From DAIUCA01 sp964613675 (GTDB taxonomy: Bacteria > Pseudomonadota > Gammaproteobacteria > Competibacterales > Competibacteraceae): a stretch of 27,177 nucleotides of DNA. The translations under genes and the position numbers were made by a program. Positions 16,492-24,355 of this stretch are shown here, one piece after another (position 1 is the stretch's first letter; each line of letters begins with the position of its first letter). Location of the stretch: positions 1-27,177 of the forward strand of contig CAZTIH010000025.1 in NCBI GenBank assembly GCA_964613675.1. The letters are read 5' to 3'. The notes under the pieces are model-generated. The model saw only the letters and a program-made list of their open reading frames with translations. It was not told the origin of the DNA and did not search any database.

Positions 16492-17508
16492 TCAGCGCAT
16501 CGGCATGGCGTACATGAGGCCGCCGTTGAACCACAACGCATTTAAGCCCCGTTCTAGGCCGACTGGGGTATTGGTTCCGAGATTGCGTTCAAACATTTCG
16601 CCGTAGTTCCCAACCGCTTTGATGACATTGACGCCCCAATCAGGACTCACCCCCAAAGCCGCCCCAATTTCGCCTTCTACGCCTAGCAGACGTCGTATGT
16701 TGGGATTGGTCGAGGTGAGCATCTGCGCGACATTTTCCTGTGTGACCCCCAACTCTTCGGCCTCAATGAGGGCGAATAACACCCACTTTGCCAAGTTGTA
16801 AAAGCTGTCGTCCCCTTGACGCACGAGTGGCCCTAGCGGCTCTTTGGAAATGACTTCAGGAAGCAAAATATGGGCACTGGGGTCCTGGAACTGGGTACGG
16901 TGCGCGGCGAGTGCCGACAAATCCGCCGTAAACGCATCGCAACGCTCGGTCTCGTAAGCCGCAAGTACCTCGTTAATTCGATCAAACGCGACGAGGTTGT
17001 ATTCCAAATTATTGGTGCGGAAGTAGTCCGCCAAATTGAGCTCGGTAGTAGTGCCCAGCTGCGTGCAAATCGAAGCGCCTTCCAGTTCTTTCACAGTCCG
17101 AATCTCGTTACCTCTCCGCGTGATGAAACCTTGGCCGTCGTAATAAGTGACCCCCACAAAATGCACTCCCAAAGTCGCGTCTCGCGTCGCAGTCCATGTG
17201 GTGTTCCGCGATAACACATCAATCTCGCCCGACTGCAACGCCGTGAAGCGTTCCCGCGCCGATAACGCCGTAAACCGCACCGCCTCCGCTGTACCAAAAA
17301 TTGCCGCGCCGAGTGCATTGCAATAATCCACATCAATGCCACTGTAGCTACCATCGGGGTTTTGGCTTGAAAATCCCGGCACCCCTTGGCTAATCCCACA
17401 CTGCAAATGCCCGCGATTTTTGATCGCATCCAAAGTACCGGTTCCTTGGGCGACCGCCAGTAAAGGCGTCACCATCACAAATACGGCGACCGTGAATAAC
17501 TTGTGCAT
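16492..17508 (-). CDS. aapJ: Amino-acid ABC transporter periplasmic binding protein AapJ, copy 2
   Basis: This 338-residue paralogue lies directly upstream of copy 1. It has its own signal peptide (AVA at about 18-20), CGISQGVPGFSS, GIDVDYCNALGAAIFG, LSRNTTWT, LGTTTELNLADYF and an almost identical C-terminal tail. Differences cluster in the ligand-lobe loops and the middle of the second lobe, which suggests different amino-acid preference. GAGGAG lies ten bases before the ATG. It starts 24 bp after the malY stop, so it is probably in the same operon. A 97-bp gap separates it from copy 1, with no obvious terminator. Confidence 0.93.
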   Translation of the reverse strand: MHKLFTVAVFVMVTPLLAVAQGTGTLDAIKNRGHLQCGISQGVPGFSSQNPDGSYSGIDVDYCNALGAAIFGTAEAVRFTALSARERFTALQSGEIDVLSRNTTWTATRDATLGVHFVGVTYYDGQGFITRRGNEIRTVKELEGASICTQLGTTTELNLADYFRTNNLEYNLVAFDRINEVLAAYETERCDAFTADLSALAAHRTQFQDPSAHILLPEVISKEPLGPLVRQGDDSFYNLAKWVLFALIEAEELGVTQENVAQMLTSTNPNIRRLLGVEGEIGAALGVSPDWGVNVIKAVGNYGEMFERNLGTNTPVGLERGLNALWFNGGLMYAMPMR

Positions 17509-17532
17509 CTTAGGTACACTCCTCAGCTAGGT

Positions 17533-18672
17533 TTAGGAAGATCTGAACAAAGGCGCGAGTCGCATCAACGCCTTCTGTAGCGTCTGTTTTGGACACCCAA
17601 AGTTCAGCCGAATAAACCCCTCCCCCCCGAAATCCATGCCATCCGACGGCCCAACGCCCGCTAATTCAATGAGTTGTTGGTAGCCGTTGCCCAAGGCGTT
17701 CACTTGCCACCACGCTAGATAGGTCGCTTCAACCGTCGCCATCGTGACCCCCCATTGAGACGCGGTTTGCACGAGGAGATCGCGGTTTTGCGCGAGATAG
17801 CTCATCAACGCCTGACGCCACGGTTCACCCTCGGTGTAAGCGGCATAGGCAGCGGCATAGCCTAAGGCGGTCACCCGTGGCACAAGTCCTCCACAGGCCA
17901 AAATAAATCGGCGTCGCAGGGATTCGTTGGGAATGACGGCGAAGGTACAGGGGATCCCCGCCAGGTTGTAGGTCTTGGTGGGGCCGTACAACGCAATGGT
18001 GTGTTGGGCGACCTCATGGCTTAACGCCCCATACGCCGTGTGCTGATACCCCTCAAACACCAAATCGCAATGGATTTCGTCCGCACACACCACCCAGTCC
18101 CGAGCAAGGGCGATTTCGGCCAACCGTTCCAGTTCGAGCACCGACCACACCCGCCCCACCGGATTATGGGGATTACTCAACAAAAACAAGCGCGTGTTGA
18201 GAGGGAGATTGTGAATTAACTGTTCGTCGTACCAGAACCACCGACGGTCGTCCTGTTGCAACGGCACCTTCACTAATTTTTTTTGGTGACGCCCCGGGGC
18301 CTGTAAAAAGGGGTAGTACACGGGGGTAAAGGTTGCGACGGCATCATGCGGTTGACCAACGGCCTGACACGCCGCATGAAGCGCGGGCACCAACCCCGGT
18401 AGCCAAACAATCCATTCCGCGTCAATCGCCCAACGATGGCGTTCAGCGAGATAGGCTACAACCACTTCGACTAGGGCATCGGGCGGATCGGTGTACCCAA
18501 ATACGCCGTGATCGACCCGTTGGTGCAGTGCCTTCAACACACAGGGCGGGGATCGAAAATCCATGTCCGCAACCCACATCGGCACAATGTCACTCTCGGC
18601 ATACCGATTCCATTTTGTACTGGCGGTATGCTGGCGGTTGATTGGCGTCTCAAAATCAAAATCCAGTGACAT
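17533..18672 (-). CDS. malY: PLP-dependent aminotransferase, MalY/PatB family (C-S lyase, cystathionine beta-lyase-like)
   Basis: This 379-residue fold-type I PLP enzyme begins MSLDFDFETPINRQHT. Family features are VPMWVADMDFRSPP, HGVFGYTDPP, SNPHNPVGRVW near 166-176, ADEIHCDLVF around 197-206, and the PLP lysine K233 in GPTKTYNLAGIP. MalY/PatB proteins typically cleave C-S bonds of cystathionine or cysteine conjugates to pyruvate, ammonia and a thiol. The frame continues to 18966, but ATG 18672 fits the family start and has AGAGG nine bases upstream. It leads the amino-acid transporter cluster, which could supply its substrate; that link is inferred. It diverges from a glycosyltransferase whose start codon is only five bases away. 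Confidence 0.9.
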   Translation of the reverse strand: MSLDFDFETPINRQHTASTKWNRYAESDIVPMWVADMDFRSPPCVLKALHQRVDHGVFGYTDPPDALVEVVVAYLAERHRWAIDAEWIVWLPGLVPALHAACQAVGQPHDAVATFTPVYYPFLQAPGRHQKKLVKVPLQQDDRRWFWYDEQLIHNLPLNTRLFLLSNPHNPVGRVWSVLELERLAEIALARDWVVCADEIHCDLVFEGYQHTAYGALSHEVAQHTIALYGPTKTYNLAGIPCTFAVIPNESLRRRFILACGGLVPRVTALGYAAAYAAYTEGEPWRQALMSYLAQNRDLLVQTASQWGVTMATVEATYLAWWQVNALGNGYQQLIELAGVGPSDGMDFGGEGFIRLNFGCPKQTLQKALMRLAPLFRSS

Positions 18673-18677
18673 AAAAC

Positions 18678-19985
18678 ATGGCCTCTTTACTCGATAAGCA
18701 ACCACAAAACGACCCACTCGCCGTCCCGCCGCGAAAAACCGTTGCATTGATTTGTCCCGAACCGCTCCAGGGATTACCTCAGGGAATCGGAATTCGGTTT
18801 CTGGAAATGTACCGCACCTTGAGCACTGAATTGCGGGTTTCGTTGTACGCCCCTGACGCGACGGTTCCGCCGGCCCAACCTCTCCCTCCACGGCTCTCGG
18901 GTTACGACGTTGTGGTGATTCACGGCGCGGCGTGGTCGTGGTTACGACGGCGGTGGCGGGGCGCAATGCCGTTTGTCGTCGTCGATTTGTACGATCCGTT
19001 CATGGTGGAAAGCCTCCATTACGCAGCTGAACTCGGGGATTGGGTGTACTGGCGGGATTATTGGCAGTGGCAAACCCAGCTTAATGTGGGTGATTTCTTT
19101 TTAGCGGCGTCGGAGAACCAGCGGCTGTTTTACTTGGGGGCGCTGATGGCCTTGGGCCGCGTTACGCCAAGCCAGTACCAAGCGGATGTCACCTTTAGAC
19201 GATGGGTAGCCACGGCCCCCTTTGGCAGTTACCACGAGACGGATCGACCGCCACTTCGCCAGAAAAGCCATCTCATCCGTGGAACAATCCCCGGGATCGG
19301 TCACGATGATTTTGTGATTTTTTTTGGCGGCATCTACAACTGGTACGATCCGTTCACTTTACTGGCGGCCGTTAAACAACTACTGCCCCAATTTCCCCAA
19401 ATTCGGGTGATTTTCTCCCACACGAGTCATCCCGATACAACGCCCCACACCCAACTCGACTGGCTGTACGAGTGGGCTGCACAAAATGAGTTGCTCAATC
19501 GCGTGGTGTTTTTTCTACCCTGGTTTCCCTACGCCGAACGCCACCGTTATTTAGTCGAAATGGACCTAGCGGTGTGTCTCCATCGGGAGGGCCTTGAAAC
19601 CGACCTTTCGTTTCGGACGCGGTTGGTTGATTACCTTCATTTTGGTTTACCCATCGTGACGACCGACGGGGGTGGCGCAGAACCTCATTTGCGTAAGGCG
19701 AAAGGCGTTCACTTCGTCCCCCCTGAAGATGCAGAAACCCTCGCAACCGTGCTTTACGACTTGATTACGAGCCCCAAGGTGCGTCACGAGATGGGCGTCC
19801 ACAATCGGGAGTACGCCTATCAAAATTTAAGCTGGCAACAGAGTTTTGCCCCCTTGATCGCCTATTGCCAATCCCCCTATCCAGGGCCTCCGCGTCATGC
19901 GCCGTCATTTTTTTCGGTAGCGCGGGACTATGTACGCCATCACGGGCTACGAAATGCGATTAAACGGTGGTGGCAACGCACTTGA
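18678..19985 (+). CDS. Glycosyltransferase, family-4-like (GT-B fold)
   Basis: This 435-residue protein has the two-lobed GT-B layout. The N-terminal half starts its fold at KTVALICPEPL and includes YDVVVIHGAAW and VVDLYDPFMVESLHY. The C-terminal half includes IFFGGIYNWYDPFTLL near 213-228, a VVFFLPWFPYAERHRY stretch and the donor-binding loop FGLPIVTTDGGGAEPHL. It may build surface polysaccharide; substrate unknown. An in-frame TAA two codons before the ATG fixes 18678 as the first ATG, with only a weak ribosome-binding site. It is divergent from malY. The C-terminal tail is basic (RNAIKRWWQRT). Confidence 0.82.
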   Translation: MASLLDKQPQNDPLAVPPRKTVALICPEPLQGLPQGIGIRFLEMYRTLSTELRVSLYAPDATVPPAQPLPPRLSGYDVVVIHGAAWSWLRRRWRGAMPFVVVDLYDPFMVESLHYAAELGDWVYWRDYWQWQTQLNVGDFFLAASENQRLFYLGALMALGRVTPSQYQADVTFRRWVATAPFGSYHETDRPPLRQKSHLIRGTIPGIGHDDFVIFFGGIYNWYDPFTLLAAVKQLLPQFPQIRVIFSHTSHPDTTPHTQLDWLYEWAAQNELLNRVVFFLPWFPYAERHRYLVEMDLAVCLHREGLETDLSFRTRLVDYLHFGLPIVTTDGGGAEPHLRKAKGVHFVPPEDAETLATVLYDLITSPKVRHEMGVHNREYAYQNLSWQQSFAPLIAYCQSPYPGPPRHAPSFFSVARDYVRHHGLRNAIKRWWQRT

Positions 19986-20032
19986 AACGGATCGGTCACA
20001 GGGAGGGTAACCCTTATTTTGAGACCCGCGCC

Positions 20033-20638
20033 ATGTTGTTTAGCGAAACCCTGCCTCCCGCCGACCGTCCCCATCAAGCCGCCTCCCCCGACACCACCGA
20101 AGCCCTAATCCGTTTACGGCGCACCGTTCACGATTTTGTCCCCGACCGTCGCCCCGACGAAACCTTGATTGACAAAGCCTTAGAACTCGCGACGTGGGCC
20201 CCCAATCACTATCTTTCGGAACCGTGGCGGTTTTACAAAATCGGCGAACAGACCAAGGAGGCGTTTTGCCAATATCTTTACGATACGGTCAAAGCGGATA
20301 AAGGCGAGAGTGTGGCCAAAATCAAGGCGAGTCGGTGGCGATCCATTCCGGGATGGTTGATGGTGACCTGCAACAGAAGCGCAGATCCCGTGCGGATGAA
20401 AGAGGATTACGCCGCATGTTGCTGTGGGATGCAGAACGCCATGCTGTACCTCGCCAGCGCCAATGTGGGCACCAAATGGAGTACCCCGAATATTTTGCGG
20501 GATGTCGCATTTTACCAACTGGCCAAACTCGACCCCGATGCGGTCGAAATAATCGGGCTGTTGTGGTACGGCTATCCCAAGGAAATCCTGGTCACCAAGC
20601 GCAAACCGCTCACCGATGTCTTGACCCTACTGCCGTAA
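20033..20638 (+). CDS. Nitroreductase-family FMN oxidoreductase
   Basis: The 201-residue product shows the nitroreductase fold start RLRRTVHDFVPDR, then LELATWAPNHYLSEPWRFYKIG, a middle helix with AACCCGMQNAMLYLASANVGTKW, and a C-terminal LLWYGYPKE segment, as in the smaller flavin-dependent reductases. It should bind FMN as a homodimer and reduce a nitro, quinone or similar compound with NAD(P)H. A GTG at 19967 would extend it into the preceding gene; ATG 20033 is preferred, though its ribosome-binding site is weak. It sits 47 bp after the glycosyltransferase and 57 bp before the antiporter. Physiological substrate unknown. Confidence 0.85.
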   Translation: MLFSETLPPADRPHQAASPDTTEALIRLRRTVHDFVPDRRPDETLIDKALELATWAPNHYLSEPWRFYKIGEQTKEAFCQYLYDTVKADKGESVAKIKASRWRSIPGWLMVTCNRSADPVRMKEDYAACCCGMQNAMLYLASANVGTKWSTPNILRDVAFYQLAKLDPDAVEIIGLLWYGYPKEILVTKRKPLTDVLTLLP

Positions 20639-20695
20639 TTCGTCTGCAATCAGTCCCCTTGCCAATCAATCAACCAACCACTGAAAGGGGAATCT

Positions 20696-22273
20696 GTGAA
20701 AAAAATCTCATTTGGCTTTTTAGTCGCCTGCATCTTCGGCATGGGACTAGCTTTTGCTGCCAGTGACGGTGAACCCGCCGCCGGCCATAGCGATCCCTTC
20801 GCCCTCATTCTCATCGAATTGTCCCTAGTGATTTTAATGGCGGTTCTTGGCCGCTGGGCCGCAGGGCAAGCCAAACAACCCGCCGTATTGGGGGAACTGC
20901 TCATAGGGATGGTTATCGGCAATCTGGGCTACTGGCTAGGGCAACCCTTCTTCACCATGGTGATGTACATGGGGGAAGCCAACCAAGTACTGCACTACGC
21001 ATGGAACCACGGCGTCTCCATTGCGGAGGCCGCGCACAAAGTCCTCGACATCGCCGCCTTTTCGAGTGGGGGCAGTGGGGCCGCCATTGAACAATATCTT
21101 ATCGGTGACAATGCCGATGACTTGATTCGCATGTTGCTGGCCATCTGGATGTTCTCCAGCTTGGGCGTGATTTTGTTGCTATTTATGGTGGGGCTGGAAT
21201 CGAGTGTGGAAGAAATGAAGCACGTCGGCATGAGTGCGACCAAAGTAGCCGTCGTGGGAATTGTCGCGCCCATGCTGTTGAGCTTGGGCTGCACGCTGGT
21301 GTTTTTGCCCGAGGCCAGCATGAATCTCCATCTCTTCATTGCAGCCACCCTCTGTGCCACCAGTGTGGGGATCACTGCCCGCGTTTTTAAGGATTTGAAC
21401 AGTCTCCATCTTCCCGAAGCCAAGGTAATTTTGGGCGCGGCTGTCATCGACGACATTTTAGGGCTTGTGATTTTAGCGGTGGTCGCGGGACTGGTGGTTT
21501 CTGGCGGGATCAATGTCCTTGAAATTGGCCGAATTGTACTGTTGTCGGCGATTTTCCTTGGGGTACTGGTGGTATTTGGCGAAAAACTGATGGATCGCCT
21601 ACACGACGCAGTTCGTCACATTGAAAGCCACAATCTCCCCTTACTGTTTCCGTTGACGGTGGCGTTTGTCCTGTCGTGGGCGGCGGCGCAAATCGAGTTA
21701 GCCAGCATTGTTGGCGCCTTTGCAGCGGGGCTTATCCTGCACGACCACATGTTTCATCACGAAGCCGTCCCCGACCAACGGACGATTTCCAAAGAATTGG
21801 GGCCTCTCGAAACCATTTTTGCCCCGATTTTCTTCGTGCTTATGGGGATGCAGGTGAATTTGGCCTTATTCTTCAACTTCTCCACCCTCATTTTAGCGGT
21901 CGCACTCATTGTGGCGGCGGTCGTCGGGAAAGTGATCGCGGGGTTTGTCGCTGGAGGTGGCAAAGATGCCCTGACGATTGGCATTGGGATGGTGCCCCGA
22001 GGCGAAGTGGGACTGATCTTCGCCAGCGTGGGCCGTGGGTTGGGCGTGATCGACGGTCAAACCTTCTCAGCGGTCGTCATCATGGTGATGGTGACCACAC
22101 TGCTGGCTCCCTTTGCGTTGAAATGGTCGTTGAGTCGCCACAAAGGCATTGCGATGGCCAGCGCGACGGCGGAATCTGAACCGTCCACCGTGCTCGACGG
22201 AATGGCCGCCGCCGAAGCCGAAGTACGTGCACAACTTGCCGCTGCTGCTCGTCGGGCCTCAAAACATGATTGA
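20696..22273 (+). CDS. Cation:proton antiporter, CPA2/Kef-NapA type
   Basis: This 525-residue inner-membrane protein begins with a GTG codon preceded by AAAGGGG six bases upstream and has a signal-like first helix ending AFAAS. It has about a dozen hydrophobic helices. Family features are AVLGELLIGMVIGNLG near 63-77, VILLLFMVGLESS near 158-170 and the ion-binding VIDDILGL with D252 and D253; paired aspartates are typical of electrogenic Na+/H+ antiporters. A polar stretch of roughly 60 residues (85-145) separates the second and third hydrophobic blocks, longer than in most Kef proteins. The C-terminus is a short charged tail, with no TrkA-N/RCK domain. Its last codons overlap the following YeeE/YedE gene by 8 bp. 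Confidence 0.9.
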   Translation: MKKISFGFLVACIFGMGLAFAASDGEPAAGHSDPFALILIELSLVILMAVLGRWAAGQAKQPAVLGELLIGMVIGNLGYWLGQPFFTMVMYMGEANQVLHYAWNHGVSIAEAAHKVLDIAAFSSGGSGAAIEQYLIGDNADDLIRMLLAIWMFSSLGVILLLFMVGLESSVEEMKHVGMSATKVAVVGIVAPMLLSLGCTLVFLPEASMNLHLFIAATLCATSVGITARVFKDLNSLHLPEAKVILGAAVIDDILGLVILAVVAGLVVSGGINVLEIGRIVLLSAIFLGVLVVFGEKLMDRLHDAVRHIESHNLPLLFPLTVAFVLSWAAAQIELASIVGAFAAGLILHDHMFHHEAVPDQRTISKELGPLETIFAPIFFVLMGMQVNLALFFNFSTLILAVALIVAAVVGKVIAGFVAGGGKDALTIGIGMVPRGEVGLIFASVGRGLGVIDGQTFSAVVIMVMVTTLLAPFALKWSLSRHKGIAMASATAESEPSTVLDGMAAAEAEVRAQLAAAARRASKHD

Positions 22274-22670
22274 TTGGCTATATGGACTCATCGGCGGCCT
22301 ACTCATTGGGTTGGCGGCCCTTGAGCTGTGGGCGGGCATTGGTCGCGTGGCGGGGATCAGTGGTATTGCGGGCGGTTTGCTGACGGGTCAATCCGATTTC
22401 GATTGGCGCTTGGCATTTTTGATCGGGCTGTTGGGCGGGGGACTGCTCTACGGCGCTTTCAGTGACACGCGCATTGAACCCATCGTCGGAACGGGAACCT
22501 TGATTGTCGCCGGACTCCTCGTGGGAATAGGAACGCGCTTGGGCAGTGGCTGCACCAGTGGTCACGGCATTTGTGGTTTGGGACGCCTTTCGTTGCGCTC
22601 CTTGGCCGCTGTCTTGACCTTCATGGGAACGGCCTTTTTAACCGTACTCGTCACTCGACATTTGGTATGA
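22266..22670 (+). CDS. YeeE/YedE-family sulfur transport protein, N-terminal-type half
   Basis: This 134-residue membrane protein has four hydrophobic helices and the hallmark GSGCTSGHGICGLGRLS near its C-terminus, where the CxSGHGxCG cysteines define the YeeE/YedE (TsuA-like thiosulfate or sulfur-compound transport) family. In many proteobacteria the transporter is encoded as two short adjacent genes, as here. It would take up or export a small sulfur species across the inner membrane; the exact substrate is inferred from family knowledge. It overlaps the antiporter end by 8 bp, and its own stop overlaps a possible ATG of the second half. Confidence 0.9.
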   Translation: MIDWLYGLIGGLLIGLAALELWAGIGRVAGISGIAGGLLTGQSDFDWRLAFLIGLLGGGLLYGAFSDTRIEPIVGTGTLIVAGLLVGIGTRLGSGCTSGHGICGLGRLSLRSLAAVLTFMGTAFLTVLVTRHLV

Positions 22671-22678
22671 GAACTGTG

Positions 22679-23122
22679 ATGACCTCGAACAAATGGATAG
22701 AACTATCGGTCGCGTTGGGAAGTGGCGTGTTATTTGGCCTTGGGTTGGCGCTCTCGCAGATGATCAACCCGCACAAAGTCATTGGTTTTCTGGATGTTTT
22801 TGGCCATTGGGATCCCACTTTGGGATTTGTGATGGGCGGAGGATTACTGGTGACGGTGCCAGGCTTTTGGCTCCTTAAACAGCGACGCCAAACCCCGTTA
22901 TTGGCTGCCGAATTTCACGCCCCCGCCACGCAAACTATCGACGCCAAGTTGCTCACAGGCGCGAGTTTATTTGGGATCGGATGGGGGATAGCCGGTTACT
23001 GTCCGGGACCTCTCGTGGTGAGCTTAGTGCTCGTTCCCCAATTCATTTGGCCCTTTGCCCTAGCGATGTTTGCGGGTTGGTGGGCGATGGATTACGCATT
23101 GAAGCGAAACCTCATTCCATGA
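22679..23122 (+). CDS. YeeE/YedE-family (DUF6691-type) sulfur transport protein, second half
   Basis: This 147-residue membrane protein complements the preceding gene. It starts with GVLFGLGLALSQMINPHKVIG and has the second cysteine motif GWGIAGYCPGPLV near residues 101-113. Together the two parts would form a complete YeeE/YedE channel-like transporter. Two starts are possible: ATG 22667, which overlaps the previous stop (ATGA), and ATG 22679, which gives the more usual N-terminus. The difference is four residues. Its stop overlaps the speB start (ATGA). Confidence 0.88.
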   Translation: MTSNKWIELSVALGSGVLFGLGLALSQMINPHKVIGFLDVFGHWDPTLGFVMGGGLLVTVPGFWLLKQRRQTPLLAAEFHAPATQTIDAKLLTGASLFGIGWGIAGYCPGPLVVSLVLVPQFIWPFALAMFAGWWAMDYALKRNLIP

Positions 23123-24072
23123 TGGGAGATCGCGCCTTTCGCACAGACACGCTCCTCGGTCGTCAACCCGAGATGACCTACGGCGGAGCGTTGAGCTTTT
23201 TACGACGACGTTACACGCGGGACTTGACGGGCGTTGATGTGGTGGTGAGCGGAATTCCGTTGGATTCAGCGGTGACCTATCGCCCGGGAACTCGTTTGGG
23301 GCCTGCGGCGATTCGGGCGGCCTCGACACAGCTTGCCGAACTGTTGGCGTTTCCGTGGGGAACCGACCCGTTTGAAACTTTGGCGGTGATTGATTATGGG
23401 GATTGTTTTTTGGACCCCCATCATCCAAACACCCTCGTGGACAGCATCTATCACCATGCACGCACCATTTTGCAGCACAACGCCCAAATGTTGACATTTG
23501 GAGGTGACCACTTTGTGAGTTACCCGTTGCTGAAGGCCCACGCAGAGAAATACGGCCCGTTGTCCCTTTTACACTTCGATGCCCATCCGGATACCTGGCC
23601 CGATGATGCAGGGCGTTTGGATCATGGAACGATGTTTTTGCGGGCACTGAACGAGGGGCTGATTGATCCGACTCGGTCCATTCAAGTAGGCATCCGCACC
23701 CATGCAGACCCCCAGGGACTGACAGTACTCACGGCACCGTGGGTTCACGAACAGGGGGTTAACGCGGTGGTGAGCAAAATTTTCCGAACGCTGGGCAACC
23801 ACCCCACCTATGTCACCTTCGACATTGATTGTCTCGATCCAGCCTTTGCACCGGGGACGGGAACCCCAGTCGTTGGGGGATTAAGTACGGCGCAAGCCTT
23901 AGCCATTTTTCGTTCTTTGGAGCCACTCAATTTTGTGGGCATGGATATTGTGGAGGTGTCCCCTCCGTACGATGTCGCGGGCATCACGGCGTTGGCGGCC
24001 GCCACTTTGGGCCATGATTATCTGTGTTTACTCGCCAACAAACGGCGTAATGCGCAAGGGACACGCACTTGA
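23119..24072 (+). CDS. speB: Agmatinase
   Basis: Agmatinase hydrolyses agmatine to putrescine and urea with two manganese ions in the cytoplasm. The 317-residue product closely follows E. coli SpeB: GGDHFVSYPLLKAHAEKYG, HFDAHPDTW, LDHGTMF, FDIDCLDPAFAPGTGTP and VGMDIVEVSPPYD. All six metal ligands of the ureohydrolase family are present (H131, D154, H156, D158, D235, D237). The ATG overlaps the upstream YeeE/YedE stop (ATGA), with no strong ribosome-binding site of its own, so it is probably translated by coupling. No arginine decarboxylase is in the window. Other ureohydrolases (guanidinase, guanidinobutyrase) are alternatives, but similarity to SpeB is strong. Confidence 0.93.
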   Translation: MMGDRAFRTDTLLGRQPEMTYGGALSFLRRRYTRDLTGVDVVVSGIPLDSAVTYRPGTRLGPAAIRAASTQLAELLAFPWGTDPFETLAVIDYGDCFLDPHHPNTLVDSIYHHARTILQHNAQMLTFGGDHFVSYPLLKAHAEKYGPLSLLHFDAHPDTWPDDAGRLDHGTMFLRALNEGLIDPTRSIQVGIRTHADPQGLTVLTAPWVHEQGVNAVVSKIFRTLGNHPTYVTFDIDCLDPAFAPGTGTPVVGGLSTAQALAIFRSLEPLNFVGMDIVEVSPPYDVAGITALAAATLGHDYLCLLANKRRNAQGTRT

Positions 24073-24095
24073 GATAACCCCCCAGCGTGCAACCC

Positions 24096-24128
24096 AGGCG
24101 GGGTCACCTTTGCAGATGAACTCCGCCT
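24096..24128 (+). other. Short inverted repeat upstream of the 44-bp repeats
   Basis: AGGCGG at 24096-24101 pairs with CCGCCT at 24123-24128 across a 21-base loop, within the 283-bp gap between speB and the DUF3422 gene. With the two hairpin repeats that follow, it suggests a structured transcript or the end of a decayed mobile element. It is short and could be chance. Confidence 0.25.
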
Positions 24129-24154
24129 AAAGCCAAAGGGTTCTGCGTTTGACC

Positions 24155-24242
24155 AAAATGTGCGACAAGCCCCGTTCTTCAGGGCGGGGAGAATGGCAAA
24201 AATGCGCGACAAGCCCCGTTCTTCAAGGCGGGGAGAATGTCA
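24155..24242 (+). repeat. Two tandem 44-bp hairpin repeats resembling IS200/IS605-family right ends
   Basis: Copies at 24155-24198 and 24199-24242 match at 41 of 44 positions. Each contains CGACAAGCCCCGTTCTTC followed by a complementary GGCGGGGAGAATG. In copy A an 8-bp stem (24170-24177 with 24182-24189, including two G-T pairs) closes a TTCA loop; in copy B the innermost pair is lost. This pattern, with a GCCCCG..CGGGGAGAATG core ending in TCAA, is what I recognise from subterminal hairpins of IS200/IS605-type (TnpB-bearing) elements. No transposase or complete tnpB gene is nearby. There is no U-run, so these are not typical terminators. Confidence 0.6.
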
Positions 24243-24355
24243 AAAGATCCCACACACGGAGCGCGAATCTCAAAAATCCCCTAAATGACCGTTGCGCACG
24301 CCCTCAAAATCGGATTCAGAATCGCGAATTTGCTATTAATCGAGACCCGTTAACC

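Noticed and set aside
18673..18966. Upstream extension of malY by 98 codons
   Set aside because: Overlaps the divergent glycosyltransferase and is arginine-rich without family similarity; MalY homologues start near MSLDFD.
24155..24242. Repeats as a CRISPR array
   Set aside because: Only two directly abutting copies with no unique spacer between them, and no cas genes.
24155..24242. Repeats as an intrinsic terminator of the speB operon
   Set aside because: The hairpins are GC-rich, but no U-run follows either of them. Termination here is still possible but not supported.
24149..24355. N-terminal extension of the DUF3422 protein
   Set aside because: The codons are derived from the tandem hairpin repeats, and the family begins at ATG 24356.
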